DNA from: Pseudomonas fluorescens
Lineage (GTDB): Bacteria > Pseudomonadota > Gammaproteobacteria > Pseudomonadales > Pseudomonadaceae
NCBI RefSeq assembly: GCF_000802965.1
Contig: NZ_JSAK01000004.1
Location: 124,001-188,000 of the forward strand
Reading direction: 5' to 3'
DNA length: 64,000 nt
Below, one piece after another: positions 51,647-59,961 of the stretch (positions are counted from its first letter, which is position 1; the number at the start of each line of letters is the position of its first letter). The notes under the pieces are model-generated. The model searched no databases, was not told the origin of the DNA, and saw only the letters and a list, made by a program, of their open reading frames with translations. The position numbers and the translations under genes are program-made.

Positions 51647-51936
51647 AGCCAGCTGTTGACCTTGTCATGGTGGATCGACAGCTCGACGAAAGCCGGGTAT
51701 TCGATGGCCTTGGCCCAGTCCGGGATCTCGATGGCGCGTGCCTGGGCATCTTCGGCCAGGACGTAGAGAGCCAGGCTGCGATCGTTTAGCGCGCTGAAAG
51801 GTGCAGTGCCCGGCTGCAAGGCATAGGCCGCGTCGCCGGACAGCAGCAACGCATCGTTCGCGCCGATCACGCGCAGGCAGCTGCTCAGGCGATCGTCGCC
51901 GAACGGAGAGTGAGACAACACATGCAAAGTCGACAT
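51643..51936 (-). CDS. tusB: sulfur relay protein TusB (DsrH family)
   Basis: A 97-residue DsrH-family subunit of the TusBCD complex that accepts sulfur for tRNA 2-thiolation. It starts MSTLHVLSHSPFGDDRL. It shares one base with the tusC stop and overlaps tusE by 4 bases. Confidence 0.93.
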   Translation of the reverse strand: MSTLHVLSHSPFGDDRLSSCLRVIGANDALLLSGDAAYALQPGTAPFSALNDRSLALYVLAEDAQARAIEIPDWAKAIEYPAFVELSIHHDKVNSWL

Positions 51937-52298
51937 CAGAGGGTGATCACCTGGTCGTAACGGTCAATGAGTGCGGTAATTTCGTCGGCGGCCAGCGCTT
52001 GGGCTTCCTCCAGCGACAGTGCTTCTGGGGCCAGGCCTCGTTCGGCAACGCTGTCGCTACAGACAAACAGTTCTTCAACGCCAAACATCGGAAGGGCTTG
52101 CAGGTTGGCGCTCAGGTCTTTCTGTTGCAGGGCCTTGGCGTTCTGTTGCGCGGCGAGTTGAAACACGCCGTCATCGAGAAACAGCAGGCCAATGGGCAGA
52201 TCGAACGCGCCGCCGGCCAGCACGATGTCCAACGCTTCGCGCGCACCCGGGCCGGACCATGGCGATTGGCGGCTGATGATCAATAAGGATTTAGCCAT
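51936..52298 (-). CDS. tusC: sulfur relay protein TusC (DsrF family)
   Basis: A 120-residue DsrF-family subunit of TusBCD. It has the DsrE/F fold segments LLIISRQSPWSGPGAREALDI and LPIGLLFLDDGVFQL. It starts one base after tusD and abuts tusB. Confidence 0.93.
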   Translation of the reverse strand: MAKSLLIISRQSPWSGPGAREALDIVLAGGAFDLPIGLLFLDDGVFQLAAQQNAKALQQKDLSANLQALPMFGVEELFVCSDSVAERGLAPEALSLEEAQALAADEITALIDRYDQVITL

Positions 52299-52299
52299 C

Positions 52300-52692
52300 T
52301 CAAGCGCCTCCGAAACAGATCAGACGGTCAGCGTCCTGCACCGCATCGTGCAACTGGCCGAGGCCGGACAATTCCCACGGCGCACCGACGGCGATGGCTT
52401 CGCGTTGATAGCGCTTGGCTTCTTCCTCGTTCAACACGCCTCGGCGCAGAGCGGCGGCGATGCACACCACGCCGTCCAGTTGGTGCTCGCTGACGAAGGA
52501 GCACCATTGCTTGGGCAAATCCTGCTCGTCCTGGGGCGTAACCACGCTGCTGGACGCGTTGAACACGCCATCCTGGTAGAAAAACAGCCGGACAATTTCA
52601 TGCCCGCCGGCCAGCGCGGCCTGGGCGAACAGCAAGGCGCGGCGCGAGGAGGGCGCATGGGCGGCGGAGAATATGGCGATGGCGAACTTCAT
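52300..52692 (-). CDS. tusD: sulfurtransferase TusD (DsrE family)
   Basis: A 130-residue DsrE-family subunit of TusBCD. The active Cys is in GVVCIAAALRRGV (about residue 78), and the phosphate-binding-like FFYQDGVFNAS is typical. The start MKFAIAIFSAAHAP at 52692 is the family start; ten upstream codons have no homology. It is the first gene of the tusDCBE-trpD2-like operon. Confidence 0.93.
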   Translation of the reverse strand: MKFAIAIFSAAHAPSSRRALLFAQAALAGGHEIVRLFFYQDGVFNASSSVVTPQDEQDLPKQWCSFVSEHQLDGVVCIAAALRRGVLNEEEAKRYQREAIAVGAPWELSGLGQLHDAVQDADRLICFGGA

Positions 52693-52772
52693 GACGGACT
52701 CGATCAGCGAAACTGCGGCCATGATAAAGCTTTATCGGCGGGGCGGCTAAATCGATGTTGTTTGTGCGGGCC

Positions 52773-52866
52773 TCATCGCTGGCAAGCCAGCTCCCACAGG
52801 TTTGCGGTGAACCCGCAATCTTAGGCATCACACCAATCCCTGTGGGAGCTGGCTTGCCAGCGATGG
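52773..52866. repeat. REP pair, tail-to-tail, GTGGGAGCTGGCTTGCC class
   Basis: Same class and orientation as at 49105-49196: ATCGCTGGCAAGCCAGCTCC then GGAGCTGGCTTGCCAGCGAT. Confidence 0.85.
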
Positions 52867-52889
52867 TGGCCGAACAGGCAACGTAAAAC

Positions 52890-53594
52890 TCAGCGGGGCA
52901 TGTAACCTAACTGCCAACGCCGGGGGATTTTCAGCGACAGCAAACCCAGCGCGGCAGCCAACAAACCGCTGGCAAACAACGCCTTGAGCCCGAACTGATG
53001 TTCCAGCACGGCGCCGAGTACCGCGCCGGCAAACATGCCGGTCCAGGGAATCAGTTGCACGCGCCAGCCATTACGGCGTTCGCCGAGCATCCAGCGACCC
53101 AACCCGCGGCCGAAGCGCGACAGGGCGCCGGTGACGTAAGTCAGGCCGACCGGCAGGCCGTTGACCTCTTCCACGGCGGCATTGAGCATGCCCATGGCGA
53201 TGATCGCCGCCAGCAGGGCGGGCAACTGCGAGTCATAAGGCCAGGCTGCGGCGCCACACAGAAGGGCAGCAATGCACAACAGCAACGGCAGCGACCGGCG
53301 CCCGCCGAGGCGGCTGACAATAATGCCCAGTGCGTTGCCGACGATGAAGGTGGCGATGAGCAGCACCAGACGCAGGGTCAACCCCAAGTCCCCGGCACTG
53401 ATGGCAACGGCCATACGGGTGGTGTTACCGCTCATGAAGGACACAAAATCGCCGCTGGCCATGAAGCCGATGGCGTCGGTCATTCCGGCCAATACCGAAA
53501 GCATGGCCACCAGGCTCAAGCCGATGCGCCCACGCCATTTCTGTGTGTGCAGATGGCCGGGACTGGCGTGAGTCTTGGAGGCGGTAGGCAGCAT
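52890..53594 (-). CDS. DUF1275 (YoaK-type) membrane protein
   Basis: A 234-residue inner-membrane protein with about six hydrophobic segments. The N-terminal part has the DUF1275 pattern AGMTDAIGFMASGDFVSFM followed by SGNTTRMAV. Function is not known. It stands alone between a REP pair and a small regulator pair. Confidence 0.85.
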   Translation of the reverse strand: MLPTASKTHASPGHLHTQKWRGRIGLSLVAMLSVLAGMTDAIGFMASGDFVSFMSGNTTRMAVAISAGDLGLTLRLVLLIATFIVGNALGIIVSRLGGRRSLPLLLCIAALLCGAAAWPYDSQLPALLAAIIAMGMLNAAVEEVNGLPVGLTYVTGALSRFGRGLGRWMLGERRNGWRVQLIPWTGMFAGAVLGAVLEHQFGLKALFASGLLAAALGLLSLKIPRRWQLGYMPR

Positions 53595-53619
53595 CGGTGC
53601 GGTATTCCTTCAGCAAAAG

Positions 53620-53949
53620 TTACGGTTCAATCCCGTATAAGTCGCAATATTCCAGCCAGTCCATGCCGGCCATCTCGGCCACTTCCTTGTGCACTTCAAG
53701 GCGTTGGGCCTGATAGTCCTCAGGGGTAGCGGCGGTCAGTTGCAGGGTCAGTTCCCAGGCGAACAGGCCGAGGCGCTCGGCTTCCGCTTCGAAGGCCTCG
53801 TGCAGACGCTCATCGCGATACTGCGCCGCGGTTTCGCCCTTGGCTTGTGCCAGCAACGGGTTAAGGTTGTCGAGTTCGACGCGCAGCTCGGGACGTTCAT
53901 CGAGAAACTTTTTCAGCGCTTGTTCATGTTGCTGCTCGGATGCCGCCAT
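53620..53949 (-). CDS. small protein, DUF6388-like
   Basis: A 109-residue hydrophilic, acidic, helix-rich protein starting MAASEQQHEQALKKFLDE at 53949 with AGGAG just upstream. It resembles a small Pseudomonas family I recall as DUF6388; function unknown. It lies 20 bases after the helix-turn-helix gene and is probably co-transcribed. Confidence 0.7.
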   Translation of the reverse strand: MAASEQQHEQALKKFLDERPELRVELDNLNPLLAQAKGETAAQYRDERLHEAFEAEAERLGLFAWELTLQLTAATPEDYQAQRLEVHKEVAEMAGMDWLEYCDLYGIEP

Positions 53950-53969
53950 GGTCGCTCCTTGAGAATGGA

Positions 53970-54218
53970 TTACGAAGACTGTTTCTTGCTGGCCTTGGCC
54001 GCAGCCGCCAGACATTCGAGGGCAAATTGCTCGGTGTAGGTCATTTGGATCGGCGTGGTTTCGCCTTTGACGGTTCGTTCGCCATCGAGGATGTAACGGA
54101 TCCGCTTGTCGGTGACGCCAATGCGCTTGGCGATCCAGGAGGGTGTCTGCCCGATCTGGCTGATCAGCTTGTCGGCGTATTCAGTGGTCGGTTTGTAAAA
54201 CTCGGCGTTGGGCGTCAT
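53970..54218 (-). CDS. small helix-turn-helix protein
   Basis: An 82-residue protein starting MTPNAEFYKPTTEYADKL. Residues about 28-48 (QTPSWIAKRIGVTDKRIRYI) look like a helix-turn-helix of the Cro/XRE kind. It lies 20 bases before the DUF6388-like gene in the same direction. No toxin-like partner is evident. The DNA-binding role is inferred from the motif only. Confidence 0.65.
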   Translation of the reverse strand: MTPNAEFYKPTTEYADKLISQIGQTPSWIAKRIGVTDKRIRYILDGERTVKGETTPIQMTYTEQFALECLAAAAKASKKQSS

Positions 54219-54365
54219 GGGGTTTCCAGTCAAAGGTGCGATGCAGCGTTATGGCGCGACAGGGTGCGCGAATCGTCGCGTGGTGTCGCGGTATAAATGA
54301 AGTAAAGCAGAACGATAGGCGGTGCCACGGTGATACAGTCCGCTTTTTCCTGATGAGTGAATGCA

Positions 54366-54716
54366 ATGCGAATTCTGATGGTGGCGCTGGCCGTTACCTT
54401 GCTGGCGGGATGCGCGGGCTCGGCAATGAACGATGCTCGCACCAAGGCCCCGTACAAAACCCTGAACTCGGACAAGCCGGCAAAAGACGTCGCCCAGTGT
54501 GTGCAGTTTTCCTGGCAAGACGAAGCGGTATTTGGTGTTGACGCTGCTGCGTACCTGGAGCCTGCGGAGAAGGGCGGCACCACCGTTTACAACCGTTCGG
54601 CGGAGTCTTTCGTGGACGTGACCACCGATGCCAACGGCACCGTGTTGAGCTACTACGCGCAAAAGGACGACTTCGTCGCGAAGCGCCGGTTGGCAGCGTT
54701 GGCCACGTGCCTGTGA
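54366..54716 (+). CDS. small lipoprotein of unknown function
   Basis: A 116-residue lipoprotein. The signal peptide MRILMVALAVTLLAGCAG ends in the lipobox LAGC, so it is lipid-anchored at Cys16. A GTG or an ATG three to four codons upstream is possible but leaves a poorer signal. The mature part resembles small Pseudomonas lipoproteins of unknown function. It is followed by a REPIN. Confidence 0.75.
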   Translation: MRILMVALAVTLLAGCAGSAMNDARTKAPYKTLNSDKPAKDVAQCVQFSWQDEAVFGVDAAAYLEPAEKGGTTVYNRSAESFVDVTTDANGTVLSYYAQKDDFVAKRRLAALATCL

Positions 54717-54740
54717 TCGTATGAATTGACGCAAACCCCT

Positions 54741-54806
54741 TGTAGGAGCCGGCTTGCTGGCGATGGCGATTTCATAGACGCCATCGCCAGCAAGCCGGCT
54801 CCTACA
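54741..54806. repeat. short REPIN, GTAGGAGCCGGCTTGCTGGCG class
   Basis: TGTAGGAGCCGGCTTGCTGG and its exact reverse complement, only 66 bases in all. Confidence 0.85.
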
Positions 54807-54808
54807 GG

Positions 54809-55240
54809 TTATGCGTCGGTCTTCAGGCGCTTTTGGAAAAAGAAGTGCTTATGCCCCGGCGGGTAGTCGGCGATGTGACCGATCTCGCTGTAGCCGCATT
54901 TCCTGTAGAAATCCGGCGCCTGGAATTCGAACGTGTCGAGCCAAAGGCCGACGCATTTTCTCTCCCGCGCCAAGTCTTCAGCCATCTGCATCAGCTGGGT
55001 GCCCATGCCCTGTCCACGGGCCTGTTCCGGCACCGACAGCAAGTCGATGAACAGCCACTGGTAAAACAATCGGGCGTAGAGTCCGCCGAGAATCTGGTCG
55101 TTTTCGTCGCGTACCAGCAGGGCAATGTTTTCGGGTATGGCGCCGTCGGCTTTCGACGCGTTGTAGGCGCGCAACGGCAGCAGAATGGCCTGGCGTTCCT
55201 CTTCCGTGGGGGTAGGCGAGAACTCTATTCGCAACGTCAT
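54809..55240 (-). CDS. GNAT-family N-acetyltransferase
   Basis: A 143-residue GNAT protein. The acetyl-CoA-binding QARGQGMGTQLM (R/QxxGxG) and the later DFYRKCGYSEIG motif are clear. The start at 55240 (MTLRIEFSPTP) has AAGGA 7 bases upstream and is preferred to an in-frame ATG at 55306. Substrate unknown. Confidence 0.85.
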   Translation of the reverse strand: MTLRIEFSPTPTEEERQAILLPLRAYNASKADGAIPENIALLVRDENDQILGGLYARLFYQWLFIDLLSVPEQARGQGMGTQLMQMAEDLARERKCVGLWLDTFEFQAPDFYRKCGYSEIGHIADYPPGHKHFFFQKRLKTDA

Positions 55241-55384
55241 GGCTATGTCCTTATGGCTGTGAACGCCCAGCCTAACGTGGTCGCCGCTAATGTTCCATCG
55301 CCGCAACCGGTTGGAACCGTCGCTCGCGCGCAGATGTCATTGATTAAGACGCGTCATCCCGAACGCGACCGATGAGGACACGCC

Positions 55385-55822
55385 GTGAATATTTTCGAAG
55401 CCTTGCGTGAAAGCCATGAACGCCAGCGTACCTATGCCAAAGCACTGATCAAGACCAGCGGCGACACCCCTGAGCGTGTCGAAGCCTACAAACAGCTGAA
55501 ATCCGAACTCCAGGCCCACGAAACCGCCGAAGAGCGGCATTTCTATATTCCGTTGATGGAGTTCGACAACGGCGTCGACCTCAGCCGCCATGCGATTGCC
55601 GAACATCACGAAATGGACGAAATGATGGAGGAACTGGACGAAACCGAGATGTCCAGCCCGGCCTGGCTGGCGACCGCGAAGAAGCTGTCGGAAAAGGTCC
55701 ATCACCATCTCGAGGAGGAAGAGCAGAAGTTCTTCCAGATGGCCGGCAAACTGCTCGATGACAAACAAAAAGAAACCCTGGCGGGGCAGTACTTGAAGGA
55801 ATACAAGGCGCAGCTCTCTTGA
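55385..55822 (+). CDS. hemerythrin-like (HHE-type) protein
   Basis: A 145-residue four-helix protein with the spaced His/Glu pattern of hemerythrins: ESHERQ, HETAEERHF, AEHHEMDEMM and HHLEEEEQKFF, suitable for a di-iron site. The start is GTG with GAGGA 7 bases upstream. It may bind oxygen or NO or store iron; this is inferred from the fold. Confidence 0.85.
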   Translation: MNIFEALRESHERQRTYAKALIKTSGDTPERVEAYKQLKSELQAHETAEERHFYIPLMEFDNGVDLSRHAIAEHHEMDEMMEELDETEMSSPAWLATAKKLSEKVHHHLEEEEQKFFQMAGKLLDDKQKETLAGQYLKEYKAQLS

Positions 55823-55891
55823 GGGAACAGTCGCAAGCCTTTCCTGTTTTCACCTAACATGCAGGACTTCAAAAAAACAGGATGCGCTGTC

Positions 55892-56482
55892 ATGTCGAAC
55901 ACAGCCGAACGGGTCAACATCCTTGAGTCTCAGGTGTTGTCCCACGACTGGTATCTGCTGAAGAAAATCACCTTCGATTACCAACGCAACAACGGCGAAT
56001 GGCAACGCCAGACCCGTGAGGTCTACGACCGGGGCAATGGTGCAGCGATTCTGCTGTACAACCGCGAAAAGAAAACCGTAGTGCTGACCCGACAGTTCCG
56101 GTTGCCGGTGTTCGTCAATGGTCACGACGGTTTGTTGATCGAAGTGGCGGCAGGGCTGCTCGATGGCGCGGCGCCCGAGGACCGCATCCGCGATGAAGCG
56201 GAGGAAGAGACCGGCTACCGCGTGCACCATGTGCAGAAGGTTTTCGAGGCTTACATGAGCCCGGGTTCGGTGACGGAAAAACTGCACTTTTTCATCGCTG
56301 AATATGACGCGGCTTCCAAGGTCAGCGACGGCGGTGGGCTGGAAGAAGAAACCGAAGAACTGGAAGTGCTGGAATGGGCATTCGAAGAAGCGCTTGAAGC
56401 GTTTTATCGCGGGGAAATCTGCGATGCGAAGACCATCATGCTGTTGCAGTATGCGGCGATGAAAAACATTTTTTCTGATTGA
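55892..56482 (+). CDS. nudK: Nudix hydrolase, NudK-like (GDP-mannose type)
   Basis: A 196-residue Nudix hydrolase resembling NudK, which cleaves GDP-mannose. The core of the Nudix box is IRDEAEEETGYRV, preceded by EVAAGLLDG; the catalytic glutamates are present, though the usual RE is DE. The start at 55892 (MSNTAERVNILES) is preferred to one 11 codons upstream. A REPIN follows. Confidence 0.82.
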   Translation: MSNTAERVNILESQVLSHDWYLLKKITFDYQRNNGEWQRQTREVYDRGNGAAILLYNREKKTVVLTRQFRLPVFVNGHDGLLIEVAAGLLDGAAPEDRIRDEAEEETGYRVHHVQKVFEAYMSPGSVTEKLHFFIAEYDAASKVSDGGGLEEETEELEVLEWAFEEALEAFYRGEICDAKTIMLLQYAAMKNIFSD

Positions 56483-56495
56483 TCCGTTCCGCATT

Positions 56496-56611
56496 TGTGG
56501 CGAGCAAGCTTGCTCGCGCCGGGCTGCGAAGCGGCCCCCAAAAAATGTCTGAATTGTCGAAGATTTTTACCAGCGCTACGCACTGGAGCGGGAGCAAGCT
56601 CCCTCGCCACA
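56496..56611. repeat. REPIN, TGTGGCGAG class, with hybrid arms
   Basis: Left arm TGTGGCGAGCAAGCTTGCTC differs from the right arm (reverse of TGTGGCGAGGGAGCTTGCTC), with an unusually long middle of about 70 bases. Confidence 0.75.
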
Positions 56612-56625
56612 AAAAGCAGGTTGCA

Positions 56626-57147
56626 TCAGCTCGAAAACAAATCGTCCATTTTACAGGCCCCCGACCATTCACAGCCCTCGAGCGTCAGCAGGCGCTCCTT
56701 CGCCTCAAGCCCCCCGGCAAACCCTGTCAATTTCCCCGACGCGCCAATCACCCGATGACACGGCGCGACAATCGATATCGGGTTCTTGCCGTTCGCCGCA
56801 CCCACCGCCCGGACCGCGCTAGGGTTGCCGATCTGCTCGGCGATCTGGCTGTAGCTGCGGGTCTCACCGAAGGGAATGGTCAGCAATGCTGCCCAGACTT
56901 TTTTCTGAAATTCCGTACCCACGAAATCCAGCTCCAGATCGAACCGGTTGCGCGTGCCCGCGAAATATTCGCGCAGCTGTTCGGCCGTGCGCAGCAGGAT
57001 CGGATTGTCTGGCGCTTCAGTCATCGGACCGAGTCGCACCCGACCCGGTTTGTCGTTTTCCCAGAGGATGGCAGCCAGTCGTGAACCGTTCGCGACCAGC
57101 TTCAACTCGCCGACCGGCGAGGCCAGGGTGATACAGGTGTAGGTCAT
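56626..57147 (-). CDS. ogt: methylated-DNA--protein-cysteine methyltransferase
   Basis: A 173-residue suicide repair protein that removes methyl from O6-methylguanine. The acceptor Cys is in IVAPCHRVIG, with GAANGKNP and the helix-turn-helix GETRSYSQIAEQIGNPSAVRAV before it. The start MTYTCITLASPVGELK at 57147 fits the Ogt family; the same frame runs open for another 178 codons upstream without homology. Confidence 0.93.
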   Translation of the reverse strand: MTYTCITLASPVGELKLVANGSRLAAILWENDKPGRVRLGPMTEAPDNPILLRTAEQLREYFAGTRNRFDLELDFVGTEFQKKVWAALLTIPFGETRSYSQIAEQIGNPSAVRAVGAANGKNPISIVAPCHRVIGASGKLTGFAGGLEAKERLLTLEGCEWSGACKMDDLFSS

Positions 57148-57297
57148 GCCGCAGGCCACGCCAAATTGTTGAACAGGTGTTAAGCATACTGCCTCGTCGG
57201 GGAGGCGCAATACGCAATCCCGACCATACTTGCCTACTGCTCCTGATGCGTTCCCTCTGTTTTTGCACAGAGCCTCAAAACAAAAAGAGACCGACTC

Positions 57298-59025
57298 ATG
57301 AAGTACGAACCTTTTGCCAAAACGCTGATTGCGACCTCGTTGGCGCTCAGCTGCCTCATGGCTCATGCGGCGTCCCTGGCCCCGGTCGCGGCCGAAAACG
57401 GCATGGTAGTCACCGCCCAGCATCTGGGCAGCGATGTCGGCGTGGATGTGCTCAAGAACGGCGGCAACGCCGTCGATGCCGCGGTCGCGGTGGGTTATGC
57501 GCTGGCCGTGGTGTATCCGGCGGCGGGTAACCTCGGTGGCGGCGGTTTCATGACCATTCAACTGGCCGACGGGCGCAAGACGTTCCTCGACTTCCGTGAA
57601 AAAGCCCCGCTGGCCGCCACCGCCGATATGTATCTGGACAAGGAAGGCAATGTCGTTCCAGACCTGAGCACGCGCGGCCACTTGGCCGTCGGCGTACCGG
57701 GCACCGTGTCCGGCATGGAACTGGCGCTATCGAAATACGGCACCAAACCGCGCAAGGAAGTGATCGCCCCGGCCATCAAACTGGCCGAAGACGGCTTCGT
57801 GCTGGAGCAGGGTGACGTCGAGTTGCTGGAGTACGCCACCGACGTGTTCAAGAAGGACATCAAGGATTCCGGCGCGATTTTCCTGAGTAACGGCGAGCCG
57901 ATGCAGGTCGGGCAGAAACTGGTGCAGAAAGACCTCGGCAAAACCCTGCGGGAAATCTCCGAGAAGGGCGCCGACGGTTTCTACAAAGGCTGGGTGGCCG
58001 ACGCCATCGTCACCTCAAGCCAGGCCAACAAAGGCATCATCACCCAGGCCGACCTCGACAAATACAAGACCCGCGAACTGGCGCCGATCGAGTGCGATTA
58101 TCGGGGCTACCACGTGGTCTCGGCACCACCACCGAGCTCCGGCGGCGTGGTGATCTGCCAGATCATGAACATCCTCGAAGGCTATCCGATGAAGGATCTG
58201 GGCTACCACTCGGCCCAGGGCATGCACTATCAGATCGAAGCGATGCGCCACGCCTACGTGGACCGCAACAGCTACCTGGGCGACCCGGATTTCGTGAAAA
58301 ACCCGATCGCCCATCTACTCGACAAAAACTACGCAACCAAGCTGCGCGAAGCGATCAGTCCGCAGAAGGCCGGGGTGTCCAAGGACCTCAAACCCGGCGT
58401 CGCGCCCCATGAAGGCAGCAACACCACCCATTACTCCATCGTCGACAAATGGGGTAACGCGGTGTCGGTGACCTACACCCTCAACGACTGGTTCGGTGCC
58501 GGGGTCATGGCCAGCAAGACCGGGGTCATCCTCAACGATGAAATGGACGACTTCACCTCGAAAATCGGCGTGCCCAACATGTACGGCCTGGTCCAGGGCG
58601 AGGCCAACGCCATCGCTCCCGGCAAGGCACCGCTGTCGTCCATGAGCCCGACCATCGTCACCAAGGACGGCAAAGTGGTGATGGTGGTCGGTACGCCCGG
58701 TGGCAGCCGCATCATCACCGCGACCTTGCTGACCATGCTCAACGTCATCGACTACGGCATGAACATCCAGGAAGCCGTCGATGCGCCGCGATTCCACCAG
58801 CAATGGCTGCCAGAGGAAACCAACCTGGAAACCTTCACCACCAGCCCGGACACGGTGAAGATCCTTGAAAGCTGGGGCCACAAGTTTGCCGGGCCGCAGG
58901 ATGCCAACCACCTGGCGGCGATCCTGGTGGGGGCGCCGTCGCTAGACGGTAAACCGGTGGGCAAAAACCGTTTCTACGGCGCCAACGATCCACGGCGCAA
59001 CACCGGTTTGTCGCTCGGTTATTGA
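57298..59025 (+). CDS. ggt: gamma-glutamyltransferase
   Basis: A 575-residue periplasmic enzyme that hydrolyses or transfers the gamma-glutamyl group of glutathione. It has a signal peptide (hydrophobic core, cleavage after AHA, about residue 24). It is made as a proenzyme that self-cleaves before the catalytic Thr in SNTTHYSIVDKWGNAV. The GSRIITATLL segment of the small subunit and the large-subunit start AENGMVVTAQHLGSDVG are canonical. Confidence 0.95.
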   Translation: MKYEPFAKTLIATSLALSCLMAHAASLAPVAAENGMVVTAQHLGSDVGVDVLKNGGNAVDAAVAVGYALAVVYPAAGNLGGGGFMTIQLADGRKTFLDFREKAPLAATADMYLDKEGNVVPDLSTRGHLAVGVPGTVSGMELALSKYGTKPRKEVIAPAIKLAEDGFVLEQGDVELLEYATDVFKKDIKDSGAIFLSNGEPMQVGQKLVQKDLGKTLREISEKGADGFYKGWVADAIVTSSQANKGIITQADLDKYKTRELAPIECDYRGYHVVSAPPPSSGGVVICQIMNILEGYPMKDLGYHSAQGMHYQIEAMRHAYVDRNSYLGDPDFVKNPIAHLLDKNYATKLREAISPQKAGVSKDLKPGVAPHEGSNTTHYSIVDKWGNAVSVTYTLNDWFGAGVMASKTGVILNDEMDDFTSKIGVPNMYGLVQGEANAIAPGKAPLSSMSPTIVTKDGKVVMVVGTPGGSRIITATLLTMLNVIDYGMNIQEAVDAPRFHQQWLPEETNLETFTTSPDTVKILESWGHKFAGPQDANHLAAILVGAPSLDGKPVGKNRFYGANDPRRNTGLSLGY

Positions 59026-59093
59026 GGGTTGTGTTTGGTTGGGGACGGACTTATGTTCGTCCCCTGATCCACTGACTTTTCAAGGAAGGAAGC

Positions 59094-59627
59094 ATGACCA
59101 CTGCATTGCTCATCATCGACGTCCAGCAGGCGCTGTGTTCTGGCGAGTACGAGTGCTTCGAGATCCAGCGCGTCATCGGCAACATCAACGACCTCAGCAC
59201 CCGAGCGCGAAAGGCCGGGGTTGCGGTGGTGCTGATCCAGCATGAGGAAGCGGGCAGTCCGTTTGCGCATGAAGCGGCGGGCTGGCAACTGGCCGAGGGG
59301 CTGGAAACTTCGCCCAAGGATCATCGCGTGCGTAAAACCACTGGCGATTCGTTTTATCAGACCAACTTGCAGAAACTGTTGCCCGTTCAGGACTTCGAAC
59401 GCTTGGTCATCTGTGGTCTGCAAACCGATTACTGCGTGAATGCAACCGTGCGTCAGGCGCATCTACTGGGCTATGACGTGGTGCTGGCATCTGACGCTCA
59501 TTCCACGGTCGATAACGGCAACACGGCTGCCGAAGACATCATTACCGAACACAACAAGGATTGGGCACACCTGACCGGTTCGGTGGCGCGGATCGACATC
59601 GTCCCGACCAACAAAATCCACTTCTGA
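59094..59627 (+). CDS. isochorismatase-family cysteine hydrolase
   Basis: A 177-residue hydrolase of the isochorismatase/nicotinamidase superfamily. The catalytic Asp is in LLIIDVQQALC, and the nucleophile Cys is in VICGLQTDYCVNATVR, next to the cis-peptide region. The substrate is not evident. It follows ggt after 68 bases. Confidence 0.88.
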   Translation: MTTALLIIDVQQALCSGEYECFEIQRVIGNINDLSTRARKAGVAVVLIQHEEAGSPFAHEAAGWQLAEGLETSPKDHRVRKTTGDSFYQTNLQKLLPVQDFERLVICGLQTDYCVNATVRQAHLLGYDVVLASDAHSTVDNGNTAAEDIITEHNKDWAHLTGSVARIDIVPTNKIHF

Positions 59628-59961
59628 AACCAACCCGAACCTGTGGCGAGGTAGCTTGCTCCCGCTGGACTGCACAGCAGTCCTGCTTTTTTCAGGGATA
59701 AGCGGGGCCGCTACGCGCCCCAGCGGGAGCAAGCTCCCTCGCCACAGGTTTACTCGTCGCTCAAATCACGTAGCAAACAGCAAAATCCTTCGTCGCTCTC
59801 GGCGCGGTACAGTTGACGGAAATCCACGACGCTGAATACGATCCATCCTCAATAACGTCTACACTTGCAAATCAACCGTAGGAGCCACCTCGTAAATTGC
59901 TCGCAGGACTCCGGCTCCTGCAAAAGCGATTCTCACACTTCGACGGAGAGGGCAGCCTTTC
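59628..59961. other. 334-base gap with a REPIN and a degenerate REP
   Basis: It holds the REPIN at 59642-59746 and, near 59878-59923, a second degenerate REP-like palindrome (GTAGGAGCC ... GGCTCCTGC). No gene or clear promoter is seen. Confidence 0.6.
59642..59746. repeat. REPIN, TGTGGCGAGGGAG class
   Basis: Left arm TGTGGCGAGGTAGCTTGCTC (one mismatch) and right arm GAGCAAGCTCCCTCGCCACA. Confidence 0.85.
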
